Assembly: GCA_017883125.1 (NCBI GenBank)
Contig: JADGOD010000142.1
Span: 1-18,088, forward strand
Length of the DNA stretch: 18,088 bases
From: Acidimicrobiales bacterium
GTDB taxonomy: Bacteria > Actinomycetota > Acidimicrobiia > Acidimicrobiales > RAAP-2
Direction: 5' to 3'
The notes under the pieces are model-generated. The model did no database searches. It was not told the DNA's origin and was given only the letters and a program-made list of their open reading frames with translations. The stretch's first letter is position 1. The number at the start of each line of letters is the position of its first letter. Both the position numbers and the translations under genes were made by a program. Below are positions 1 through 8,866 of the stretch, piece after piece.

Positions 1-2
1 TC

Positions 3-569
3 GACGTGATCCTCCTCGGGCGCCTGAACCCGGGTGACGCGGGCGCCTACGCAGCCGTCTCGGTGGTCTGCAAGGGGCTGGTGTTCGCCGCCATCGTCCT
101 CGGCAGCTACCTCCTCCCCGAAGCGGCGATCAGCTTCCACGAGGGGACTCACGCGCTGCGGCAGCTGGCCGCCACCTTCGCGATGCTCGCAGTCCCCGCC
201 GTCATCCTCTTGGCGGCAGCCGTGTTCTTCCCCGCACCCATCATCCGCCTGGTGTTCGGGGCCCGCTACCTCGGGGCGCAGAGCGCGTTCGCCCCTTTGG
301 CGTTCGCCATGACGGCCTTCAGCGTGACCGTGATCCTGTCGCTGTACCTCCTCGCCCACGGGCAGCGATGGATCGTCGTGCTCCTGGGCCTGGGAGCTGG
401 GGTCGCAGCGTTCGGGATCGATGTGGCGCACGGCATGCCACGCGCCACGGCGATGAACGATCTCTATGTCCAGATCGGACTGGTTGTGGCGACCGCGGTC
501 GGCTTCGGAATCGCGCACATCCGGACGCATGGCTTTCCAACCTCCTTGGTTCCGGCTGACACTGAGTAG
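3..569 (+). CDS. Polysaccharide flippase (Wzx/MATE-like), C-terminal part
   Basis: The reading frame is open from the left edge of the window, so the start of the gene lies outside and only the last 188 or so residues are present. The fragment is strongly hydrophobic, with about four or five likely membrane helices; the clearest segments follow the motifs DVILLGRLNPGDAGAYAAVS, TFAMLAVPAVILLAAAVFF, FAMTAFSVTVILSLYLLA and VVLLGLGAGVAAFGIDVA. The element 'Asp-x-Ile-Leu-Leu-Gly ... Gly-x-Tyr-Ala-Ala', followed by a helix with Lys and a 'GARYLGA' loop, resembles the second half of oligosaccharide/polysaccharide flippases that move lipid-linked sugar across the cytoplasmic membrane. The following gene is a glycosyltransferase, which supports a surface-polysaccharide role. 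The in-frame GTG near base 6 is probably an internal Val codon rather than the start. The substrate cannot be read from the sequence. The family call is moderately sure. Confidence 0.72.
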   Translation, partial: DVILLGRLNPGDAGAYAAVSVVCKGLVFAAIVLGSYLLPEAAISFHEGTHALRQLAATFAMLAVPAVILLAAAVFFPAPIIRLVFGARYLGAQSAFAPLAFAMTAFSVTVILSLYLLAHGQRWIVVLLGLGAGVAAFGIDVAHGMPRATAMNDLYVQIGLVVATAVGFGIAHIRTHGFPTSLVPADTE

Positions 570-584
570 GGTTGGAAGGCGCAG

Positions 585-606
585 TACCATTGTTCCCGAG
601 AGGAAG
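585..606 (+). promoter_or_regulatory. Candidate -10 element and ribosome binding site before the GT4 gene
   Basis: TACCAT at 585-590 fits a TAnnnT -10 element. A strong purine-rich Shine-Dalgarno sequence, GAGAGGAAG, lies at 598-606, ten bases before the ATG at 617. No convincing -35 box is visible at the usual spacing. The ribosome binding site is solid and decides the start codon. The promoter is a weak inference, since the gene could be read from the flippase operon. Confidence 0.35.
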
Positions 607-616
607 CGGCCAGGAA

Positions 617-1786
617 ATGTCGATCGAAGGCGGTTCGTCGCGCGACGACTACACGGGCGAGCTGAGCTCACTCATCAATGCCTCAGGCGTCCGAACCATC
701 ACGATGGTGGCCTGGCGGGACATCGACGACCCTGAGGCCGGCGGCTCAGAGCTCCACGCACACCGGATCGCCTCACAGTGGGCAGCGGCGGGCCTCGGGG
801 TGACGATGCGGACCTCGATGGTCCCTGGTGCTCCTGAGAGCGTCGAACGGGACGGGTACCGTGCGGTGCGCCGAGGTGGTCGCTACGGGGTCTTCCCCCA
901 GGTGATGATGGAAGGGTTCCGGTCTCGACGGCACGGCGACGACGCTCTCGTCGAGATCTGGAACGGCATGCCCTTCTTCTCGCCGCTGTGGCACCGTGAG
1001 CCGAGGCTGGTCTTCCTCCACCACGTTCACGCCGAGATGTGGGACATGGTGCTCTCACGAGGCCTGGCACGGTTCGGCAACGCGCTCGAGAGCACGCTGG
1101 CCCCTCCGCTCTATCGGCGGACGACCATCATGACCCTGTCGGAGTCCTCGAGGTCCGAGATCATCCAGCAGCTGGGGATGCATCCCGAGCGCGTCCATGT
1201 CGTCCCGCCGGGGATCGAGCCGAGGTTCACCCCTGGCGGGGAGAAGGCCGAGAACCCCCATGTCGTCGCTCTCGGCAGGCTCGTTCCCGTGAAGCGCTAC
1301 GACATCCTGATCCGTGAGCTCGTAGCCGCCAAGAAGAGGGTTCCGGCGCTGACGGCCGAGATCATCGGCGAGGGCTACGAGCGCGGTGCCCTCGAGGACC
1401 TTCGGGTGGCCCTGGGAGCGGAGTCGTGGCTCTCGCTGCCGGGCAGGGTGAGCGACGCCGAGCAGGTGGCCGCCTATCGGCGGGCGTGGGTCGTGACCTC
1501 CAGCTCGCTGCGAGAGGGGTGGGGGATGACCCTCACCGAGGCCGCTGCCTGCGGGACCCCGGCGGTGGCCACCGACATCGCCGGGCACCGAGACTCCGTT
1601 CGCCGCGACGTGACCGGGATCCTCGTGCCCGAGGGCGAGTCCCTCGCCGACGAGATCGTCCGCCTCCTCGAGGACATCGATCTGCGGGGCACGATGGCTG
1701 CCCAGGCGCTCGACTACGCGTCGACCCTCACCTGGGAGAGGACCGCCACCGAGGCGTTCCGCCTCCTGACGGCACTAAAGGGCTGA
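617..1786 (+). CDS. Family 4 glycosyltransferase (GT-B fold)
   Basis: The 389-residue product transfers a sugar from an activated donor to a lipid or polysaccharide acceptor on the cytoplasmic side of the membrane; donor and acceptor cannot be told from sequence. The N-terminal acceptor domain has the glycine-rich GGSELHAHRIA element (residues 42-52). The C-terminal donor domain starts near GRLVPVKRYDILI (220-232), has the GRVSD element near 276-280, and carries the retaining-GT4 E-x7-E motif EGWGMTLTE (300-308) followed by AAACGTPAVATD. The length is normal for the family. I chose the ATG at 617 because GAGAGGAAG sits ten bases upstream. An in-frame TTG at 572 would add 15 residues but lies only two bases after the flippase stop and has no such site. 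With the preceding flippase it probably belongs to a cell-surface polysaccharide cluster that continues to the left. Confidence 0.88.
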   Translation: MSIEGGSSRDDYTGELSSLINASGVRTITMVAWRDIDDPEAGGSELHAHRIASQWAAAGLGVTMRTSMVPGAPESVERDGYRAVRRGGRYGVFPQVMMEGFRSRRHGDDALVEIWNGMPFFSPLWHREPRLVFLHHVHAEMWDMVLSRGLARFGNALESTLAPPLYRRTTIMTLSESSRSEIIQQLGMHPERVHVVPPGIEPRFTPGGEKAENPHVVALGRLVPVKRYDILIRELVAAKKRVPALTAEIIGEGYERGALEDLRVALGAESWLSLPGRVSDAEQVAAYRRAWVVTSSSLREGWGMTLTEAAACGTPAVATDIAGHRDSVRRDVTGILVPEGESLADEIVRLLEDIDLRGTMAAQALDYASTLTWERTATEAFRLLTALKG

Positions 1787-1803
1787 GCACCATCGTCGAG
1801 GGA

Positions 1804-1834
1804 CGGGTGGTCCGCCACCTGAGCCCGCGCGGCT
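1804..1834 (+). terminator. Tandem hairpins after the glycosyltransferase gene
   Basis: Eighteen bases after the GT4 stop there is a seven-pair stem, 1804-1810 with 1815-1821 (one G-T wobble), closed by the four-base loop TCCG. A second short stem, AGCC (1822-1825) with GGCT (1831-1834), follows at once. There is no T-run, so this would be a U-less terminator of the kind often proposed for high-GC actinobacteria, or simply a transcript-stabilising element. The rest of the 106-base spacer up to coaE holds a possible TACGGT -10 element at 1851-1856 without a convincing -35 box. Confidence 0.4.
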
Positions 1835-1892
1835 GCTTCGTTCGATTCATTACGGTGGCCACAGACGCTTGAGTTACTAGAGGGGAGTCGGG

Positions 1893-2504
1893 GTGCTCGC
1901 AGTAGGGCTGACAGGTGGGATCGGAGCGGGGAAGTCGGCGCTGGCTGACCTCTACGTGGAGCGAGGAGCGCACCTGGTCGATGCCGATCTCATTGCCCGA
2001 GAGGTGGTGGCGGCAGGGTCACCGACCCTCGAAGCCATGGTCGATCACTTCGGAGCGATCATCCTCGGTGACGACGGATCGCTCGACCGCCAGAAGGTGG
2101 CGGATCTGGCGTTCGGTGACCCCGCCCAGCTTGAGGCGCTGAACGCGATCGTCCACCCTGCGATCCGCGCCGAGCTCGCCGGCCGGCGAGAGGCCATCCG
2201 TGGCGAGACGGGCATCTGCCTCTTCGCCATCCCCCTCTTGACGATGGACCACCACAACGCCCTCGATCTCCACCGCATCGTGGTGGTCGACTGCCCGGTC
2301 GAGGTGGCTGTCGATCGCCTGGTGCGGCACCGGAGCTTCAGCGAGGCCGATGCCACCGCTCGGATCGCCGCCCAGATGACGCGTGAGGAGCGCCGTGAGA
2401 TAGCGGACTACGTGATCTTGAACGACGGGGACCTCGTCATGCTCGAGGCGCAGGCCGATGCCCTCTGGGCGCAGCTGGGGCAGGACGCCGAGACTCTTGC
2501 CTGA
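1893..2504 (+). CDS. coaE: Dephospho-CoA kinase
   Basis: CoaE phosphorylates the 3'-hydroxyl of the ribose of dephospho-CoA with ATP, the last step of coenzyme A synthesis in the cytoplasm. The 203-residue protein opens with LAVGLTGGIGAGKS; the P-loop occupies residues 8-15. It is followed by the family motif VDADLIAREVV (about residues 29-39), in which the Asp lies in the substrate-binding region, and later by the HPAIRAEL and RHRSFSEADATARIAAQM segments typical of the lid and C-terminal part. The length is normal for the bacterial single-domain form; the long C-terminal GrpB-like extension found in mycobacteria is absent. The GTG start at 1893 has AGAGGGGAG at 1879-1887, five bases away. 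Its 3' end overlaps the proposed uvrB start by eight bases, so the two are probably translated together; a coaE-uvrB neighbourhood is also seen in other actinobacteria. Confidence 0.95.
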   Translation: MLAVGLTGGIGAGKSALADLYVERGAHLVDADLIAREVVAAGSPTLEAMVDHFGAIILGDDGSLDRQKVADLAFGDPAQLEALNAIVHPAIRAELAGRREAIRGETGICLFAIPLLTMDHHNALDLHRIVVVDCPVEVAVDRLVRHRSFSEADATARIAAQMTREERREIADYVILNDGDLVMLEAQADALWAQLGQDAETLA

Positions 2505-4554
2505 GGAGCATCCCTTCGAGGTCATCTCGCCGTTTCGCCCGGCCGGGGATCAGCCAGAGGCCATCGCCATCTTGGGCCAAGGCGTCAAGGACGGGCTGCG
2601 CTTCCAGACGCTGGAGGGGATCACCGGAAGCGGGAAGACGGCGACGATCGCCTGGACCATCGAGGCGGTGCAGCGGCCCACCCTCATCATCGAGCCCAAC
2701 AAGTCCCTGGCGGCACAGTTGGCCTCGGAGCTCAAAGACCTCCTCCCCAACAACCGGGTCGAGTTCTTCGTGTCGTACTACGACTACTACCAGCCCGAGG
2801 CGTACATCGCCCGGACGGACACCTTCATCGAGAAGGACTCATCGATCAACGATGAGATCGACCGTCTCCGTCACTCCGCAACCTCGTCCCTGCTGACCCG
2901 TCGTGACGTCGTCGTCGTGGCCTCGGTCTCGTGCATCTACGGGCTGGGTTCACCGATCGAGTACCAGTCCCGGGTGCTCTCGGTTCGGGTGGGCGACGAG
3001 ATCGATCAGCGCGACCTGCTCCGTCGGCTCGTGGACCTCCAGTACTCCCGCAACGACATGACCCTGGTCCGAGGGACGTTCCGGTCCCGGGGGGACACGG
3101 TCGAGCTCCATCCGGCCTACGAGCAAGAGGCGCTACGGATCGAGCTCTTCGGGGACGTGGTCGAGAGGATCACCACGTTCGACCCCCTGACCGGCGACGT
3201 GGATCAGGTCCTCGATGAGACGATCGTCTTCGCCGCCACCCACTACGTGGCGGGCGACGAGACGACGCGGCAAGCTGTCGTCTCGATCGAGGACGAGCTC
3301 CGAGAGCGGTTGGCCGAGTTCGAGCGGGACGGCAAGCTGCTCGAGGCCCAGCGGCTGCGGACCCGGACCGAGCACGATCTTGAGATGCTGGCCGAGACCG
3401 GGGTCTGCGCCGGGGTGGAGAACTACAGTCGGCACTTCGACGGGCGCGCGGCGGGTGAGCGCCCGTACACCCTCCTCGACTTCTTCCCCCGGGACCTCCT
3501 GGTGGTCGTGGACGAGAGCCACGTCGCCATCCCGCAGATCCGGGGCCAGTTCGCCGGAGACCGCTCCCGCAAGGACATCCTTGTGGAGCACGGGTTCCGG
3601 CTCCCGTCCGCCAAGGACAACCGGCCGCTGACCTTCGAGGAGTTCACCGAGATTGTGCCCCAGACGATCTTCGTCAGCGCCACGCCGGGTCCCTACGAGC
3701 TCGAGATCTCGGACCAGATCGCCGAGCAGATCATCCGGCCGACTGGCCTGCTCGATCCCCTGGTGGAGATACGCCCCACCAAGGGCCAGATCGACGACCT
3801 CAGGGAGGAGATCGCCCGGGAGGTCGAGCTCGGCGGCAGGGTGCTGATCACGACGCTGACCAAGAAGATGGCCGAGGATCTCACGGCGTACCTGGCGGAT
3901 GCCGGGGTGAGGGTCGAGTACCTCCACTCCGACATCGACACCATCGAGCGGATCGAGATCCTCCGGGACCTGCGTCTGGGGCGCTTCGACGTCCTGGTGG
4001 GGATCAACCTCCTCCGAGAGGGCCTTGACCTGCCGGAGGTGAGCCTCGTGGTGATGCTCGACGCCGACAAGGAGGGGTTCCTGCGCTCTCGCTCGGCCCT
4101 GATCCAGACGATGGGCCGAGCGGCCCGCAACGCCCGTGGTCGGGTCATCCTCTATGCCGACACCCTCACCGACTCGATGAGGCACGCCGTGTCGATCACG
4201 CAGCGACGGCGACAGGCACAGGAGGCCTACAACGAGCAGCATGGGATCGACCCGATCTCGGTGACCAAGGCCGTGACGGACATCCTCGGCAGGCTTCGCG
4301 GCTCGGGGGGCAAGGCCCGGGTGAAGGGCCGGGGACCGCAGCGCACGAGGGCACCGGCCTCTCGCACGGACCTCGGCAATCTTCCCGAGGATCCCCACGC
4401 TCTGGCGGCGTCGCTGACCGCAGCGATGGAAGAGGCGGCATCCGAGCTTCGTTTCGAGGAGGCGGCGATGATCCGCGATGAGCTCCACGACCTGCTCGAG
4501 ACGATCGCTGATCCCGTCGAGCCCCCGGGCGGCGATGACCGCCCCTCGAGCTGA
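2497..4554 (+). CDS. uvrB: Excinuclease ABC subunit B (UvrB)
   Basis: UvrB is the damage-verifying helicase-like subunit of nucleotide excision repair. It is loaded by UvrA and then recruits UvrC for incision. The 685-residue product has the Walker A motif GITGSGKT at 41-48, the damage-probing beta-hairpin with the tyrosine cluster YYDYYQPEAY at 94-103, the DESH box with Asp339 and Glu340, the helicase C-terminal part (GINLLREGLDLPEVSLV, then QTMGRAARNARG), and a C-terminal UVR coiled-coil helix pair (RFEEAAMIRDELHDLLE) that contacts UvrC. Motif numbering matches Escherichia coli UvrB within two residues if translation starts at the TTG at 2497, which overlaps the coaE stop by eight bases and has AGGAC about ten bases upstream. 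An ATG at 2458 would add 13 residues and overlap coaE by 47 bases; I consider it less likely. The function is certain; the start codon is not. Confidence 0.96.
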   Translation: MPEEHPFEVISPFRPAGDQPEAIAILGQGVKDGLRFQTLEGITGSGKTATIAWTIEAVQRPTLIIEPNKSLAAQLASELKDLLPNNRVEFFVSYYDYYQPEAYIARTDTFIEKDSSINDEIDRLRHSATSSLLTRRDVVVVASVSCIYGLGSPIEYQSRVLSVRVGDEIDQRDLLRRLVDLQYSRNDMTLVRGTFRSRGDTVELHPAYEQEALRIELFGDVVERITTFDPLTGDVDQVLDETIVFAATHYVAGDETTRQAVVSIEDELRERLAEFERDGKLLEAQRLRTRTEHDLEMLAETGVCAGVENYSRHFDGRAAGERPYTLLDFFPRDLLVVVDESHVAIPQIRGQFAGDRSRKDILVEHGFRLPSAKDNRPLTFEEFTEIVPQTIFVSATPGPYELEISDQIAEQIIRPTGLLDPLVEIRPTKGQIDDLREEIAREVELGGRVLITTLTKKMAEDLTAYLADAGVRVEYLHSDIDTIERIEILRDLRLGRFDVLVGINLLREGLDLPEVSLVVMLDADKEGFLRSRSALIQTMGRAARNARGRVILYADTLTDSMRHAVSITQRRRQAQEAYNEQHGIDPISVTKAVTDILGRLRGSGGKARVKGRGPQRTRAPASRTDLGNLPEDPHALAASLTAAMEEAASELRFEEAAMIRDELHDLLETIADPVEPPGGDDRPSS
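4527..4544 (+). other. Perfect six-pair hairpin at the 3' end of uvrB
   Basis: GGGCGG (4527-4532) and CCGCCC (4539-4544) form a perfect stem with a six-base loop, inside the last codons of uvrB and about 30 bases before uvrA. No T-run follows. It could weaken read-through or protect the uvrB transcript end; it could also be a by-product of Gly/Asp/Arg codons. Its placement just before a gene that may have its own promoter makes it worth recording. Confidence 0.3.
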
Positions 4555-4560
4555 TTCCGC

Positions 4561-4566
4561 TAGCCT
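4561..4566 (+). promoter_or_regulatory. Candidate -10 element for a leaderless uvrA transcript
   Basis: TAGCCT lies exactly six bases before the uvrA GTG. The 18-base spacer between uvrB and uvrA has no Shine-Dalgarno sequence; it is pyrimidine-rich instead (CCTCCC). A TAnnnT hexamer about seven bases upstream of a start codon is the known signature of leaderless transcripts in actinobacteria, where transcription begins on the start codon itself. No clear -35 box is visible (TGACCG at 4536-4541 is the nearest, at 19 bases). Confidence 0.4.
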
Positions 4567-4572
4567 CCCGGC

Positions 4573-7431
<2,859 letters not shown>

Positions 7432-7439
7432 CTAGGACC

Positions 7440-7479
7440 CCCTGGTGGGGAATGATCGTGGTGCACCACCACCACAGGG
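7440..7479. repeat. Perfect 12-bp palindrome nested in a larger inverted repeat between uvrA and nadA
   Basis: GTGGTGCACCAC at 7458-7469 reads the same on both strands. It sits inside the loop of a larger possible fold in which CCCTG (7440-7444) pairs with CAGGG (7475-7479) and GTGG (7445-7448) pairs with 7469-7472 across a two-base bulge. The two structures share bases, so they would be alternatives. The element lies nine bases after the uvrA stop in the 147-base convergent spacer. It may be a transcription-end structure or a protein-binding dyad; nothing in the sequence decides between these. Confidence 0.4.
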
Positions 7480-7540
7480 ACGCCAGGCGCACGATGGTCC
7501 CGAGTCAGACCACCGCTGTCCCACGGGCAGGTTCGACGTT

Positions 7541-7558
7541 GGTCTCGAGCTGGAGACC
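7541..7558. terminator. Hairpin between convergent uvrA and nadA
   Basis: GGTCTC (7541-7546) and GAGACC (7553-7558) form a perfect six-pair stem with a six-base loop, extended by a T-G wobble. It lies 20 bases after the nadA stop as read on the minus strand and 110 bases after the uvrA stop, so it could end both transcripts. It has no T-run on either side, which lowers confidence. Confidence 0.4.
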
Positions 7559-7578
7559 GCCAAGCGACCTCTGCGCGC

Positions 7579-8694
7579 TCAGGTGATCTGGAGCATCCGT
7601 TCGAGGGCGATCCGGGCCCACCGTGCCGTCTCGTCGTCGACCGAGATCTGGTTGCGGACCCGCCCTTCCACAGCCTGCTCGAGCACCCAGGCGAGATGAG
7701 GGGCATCGATCCGAGACATCGTGATGCAGGGGCAGACCTCGGAGTCCAGGGAGACGATTGACCGATCGGGATACTCATCGGCCAGGCGCTTGACGAGGTG
7801 GACCTCGGTACCGATCCCGATAGCGGTCCCCGGAGGGGTGGCCTGGACGAACTTGATGATGGCGTCAGTCGAACCAGAGGCGTCTGCGGCGAGAACCACC
7901 TCGTGGGAGCACTCGGGGTGGACGATCACGACGCCCTCGGGATTCGAGGAGCGGAAGTCGTCGATCTGAGAGGTGGTGAAGCGCTGGTGGACCGAGCAGT
8001 GCCCCTTCCAGAGCAGGAATGTGGAGTCCTTGATCTGAGCATCGGAGAGCCCACCCTGGGTGACCGCCGGATCCCACAAGGACATCTCATCGAGCGCGTA
8101 GCCGAGCTCGACGGCGGTGTTCCGACCCAGATGCTGGTCGGGGAAGAACAGGATCTTGTCGGCCCGGCTCCGACCGTCCTGATCCGGATCGAGCGCCCAG
8201 CGCAGGACTGCCTTGGCGTTCGATGAGGTGCACACCGCTCCACCGTGCCGGCCCACGAACGCCTTGATAGCCGCGGTGGAGTTCATGTAGGTGATGGGCA
8301 GGATCCGATCGACGTCCGTCACGCGCGCCAGCTGCTCCCATGCAGCCTCGACCTGATCGATGTCGGCCATGTCGGCCATCGAGCAGCCGGCGCTGAGGTC
8401 AGGCAGGACTACCTGCTGGTGGTTCCCCGTCAGGATGTCTGCCGACTCCGCCATGAAGTGGACGCCGCAGAAGACGATCAGAGAGGCATCGGAGCGGTCG
8501 GCGGCGATCCTCGACAGGCCGAACGAGTCGCCCCGGGCGTCAGCCCACTTCATCACCTCGTCCATCTGATAGTGGTGGCCGAGGATGAGGAGCCGGTCGC
8601 CCAGCTCCGCCTTGGCAGCGCCGATGCGTCGATCGAGATCCTCGGGGGAGGCGTCACGATACTCCTGCGGCATCGGTGTTTCGATTCTGATCAT
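7579..8694 (-). CDS. nadA: Quinolinate synthase (NadA)
   Basis: NadA condenses iminoaspartate with dihydroxyacetone phosphate to quinolinate, the second step of de novo NAD synthesis, using an oxygen-sensitive [4Fe-4S] cluster. The 371-residue protein has the family elements LGHHYQMDEV (38-47), FMAESADIL, LPDLSAGCSMADM, YMNSTAAIKAF, TSSNA, FFPDQHLGRNTA, GHCSVHQRF and HPECSHEV. By alignment from memory to short NadA enzymes, the cluster ligands are Cys104, Cys262 and Cys323 (in CPCITM); Cys321 is an extra neighbour. An insertion of about 30 residues before GHCSVHQRF puts it in the longer NadA class. The ATG at 8694 has a modest GGGGG ribosome site seven bases upstream; a second Met seven codons later is possible. 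Neither nadB nor nadC is in the window, which is unusual because these genes are often adjacent. nadA is convergent with uvrA and divergent from uvrC, so it is its own transcription unit. Confidence 0.95.
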   Translation of the reverse strand: MIRIETPMPQEYRDASPEDLDRRIGAAKAELGDRLLILGHHYQMDEVMKWADARGDSFGLSRIAADRSDASLIVFCGVHFMAESADILTGNHQQVVLPDLSAGCSMADMADIDQVEAAWEQLARVTDVDRILPITYMNSTAAIKAFVGRHGGAVCTSSNAKAVLRWALDPDQDGRSRADKILFFPDQHLGRNTAVELGYALDEMSLWDPAVTQGGLSDAQIKDSTFLLWKGHCSVHQRFTTSQIDDFRSSNPEGVVIVHPECSHEVVLAADASGSTDAIIKFVQATPPGTAIGIGTEVHLVKRLADEYPDRSIVSLDSEVCPCITMSRIDAPHLAWVLEQAVEGRVRNQISVDDETARWARIALERMLQIT

Positions 8695-8866
8695 GATGAA
8701 CCCCCATGGGGATCGTCTCGAGTTAGCCGGCGGGGACAGCCCGGTCGCCCATCCGCGGGTATGTCGGCCTTCGAGACTCTGTGAAATGCAGGACACCGGG
8801 CCTGCGTGGATCATCTTAGGGTCCGCTGGCGCCGAGCGCGCCGCTGGAGAGTGCCACGATGGGAGG
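8695..8866. promoter_or_regulatory. Divergent control region of nadA and uvrC
   Basis: This 172-base spacer must hold the nadA promoter and probably that of uvrC. Visible structure: a perfect 10-bp palindrome CCCCATGGGG at 8702-8711, which overlaps the presumed ribosome site of nadA; a seven-pair hairpin with arms at 8786-8792 and 8801-8807 (one wobble, loop of eight); and a 7-bp inverted repeat GTCTCGA (8715-8721) / TCGAGAC (8771-8777). CACGAT at 8855-8860 lies exactly six bases before the uvrC GTG and may be a -10 element for a leaderless transcript; GGGAGG touches the GTG directly and is too close to act as a Shine-Dalgarno sequence. I could not identify -35 boxes with confidence and saw no LexA-like dyad. 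Confidence 0.5.

Noticed and set aside
572..616. Upstream TTG start for the glycosyltransferase
   Set aside because: It lies two bases after the flippase stop with no ribosome site, while the ATG at 617 has a strong one; the 15 extra residues show no family similarity.
1835..1860. Possible LexA/SOS half-site (TTCGTTCGATTC) before coaE
   Set aside because: Only one degenerate half is present; no inverted second half at the right spacing.
8585..8866. N-terminal extension of uvrC back to 8585
   Set aside because: This part is antisense to nadA, and the UvrC family N-terminus begins at the GTG at 8867.
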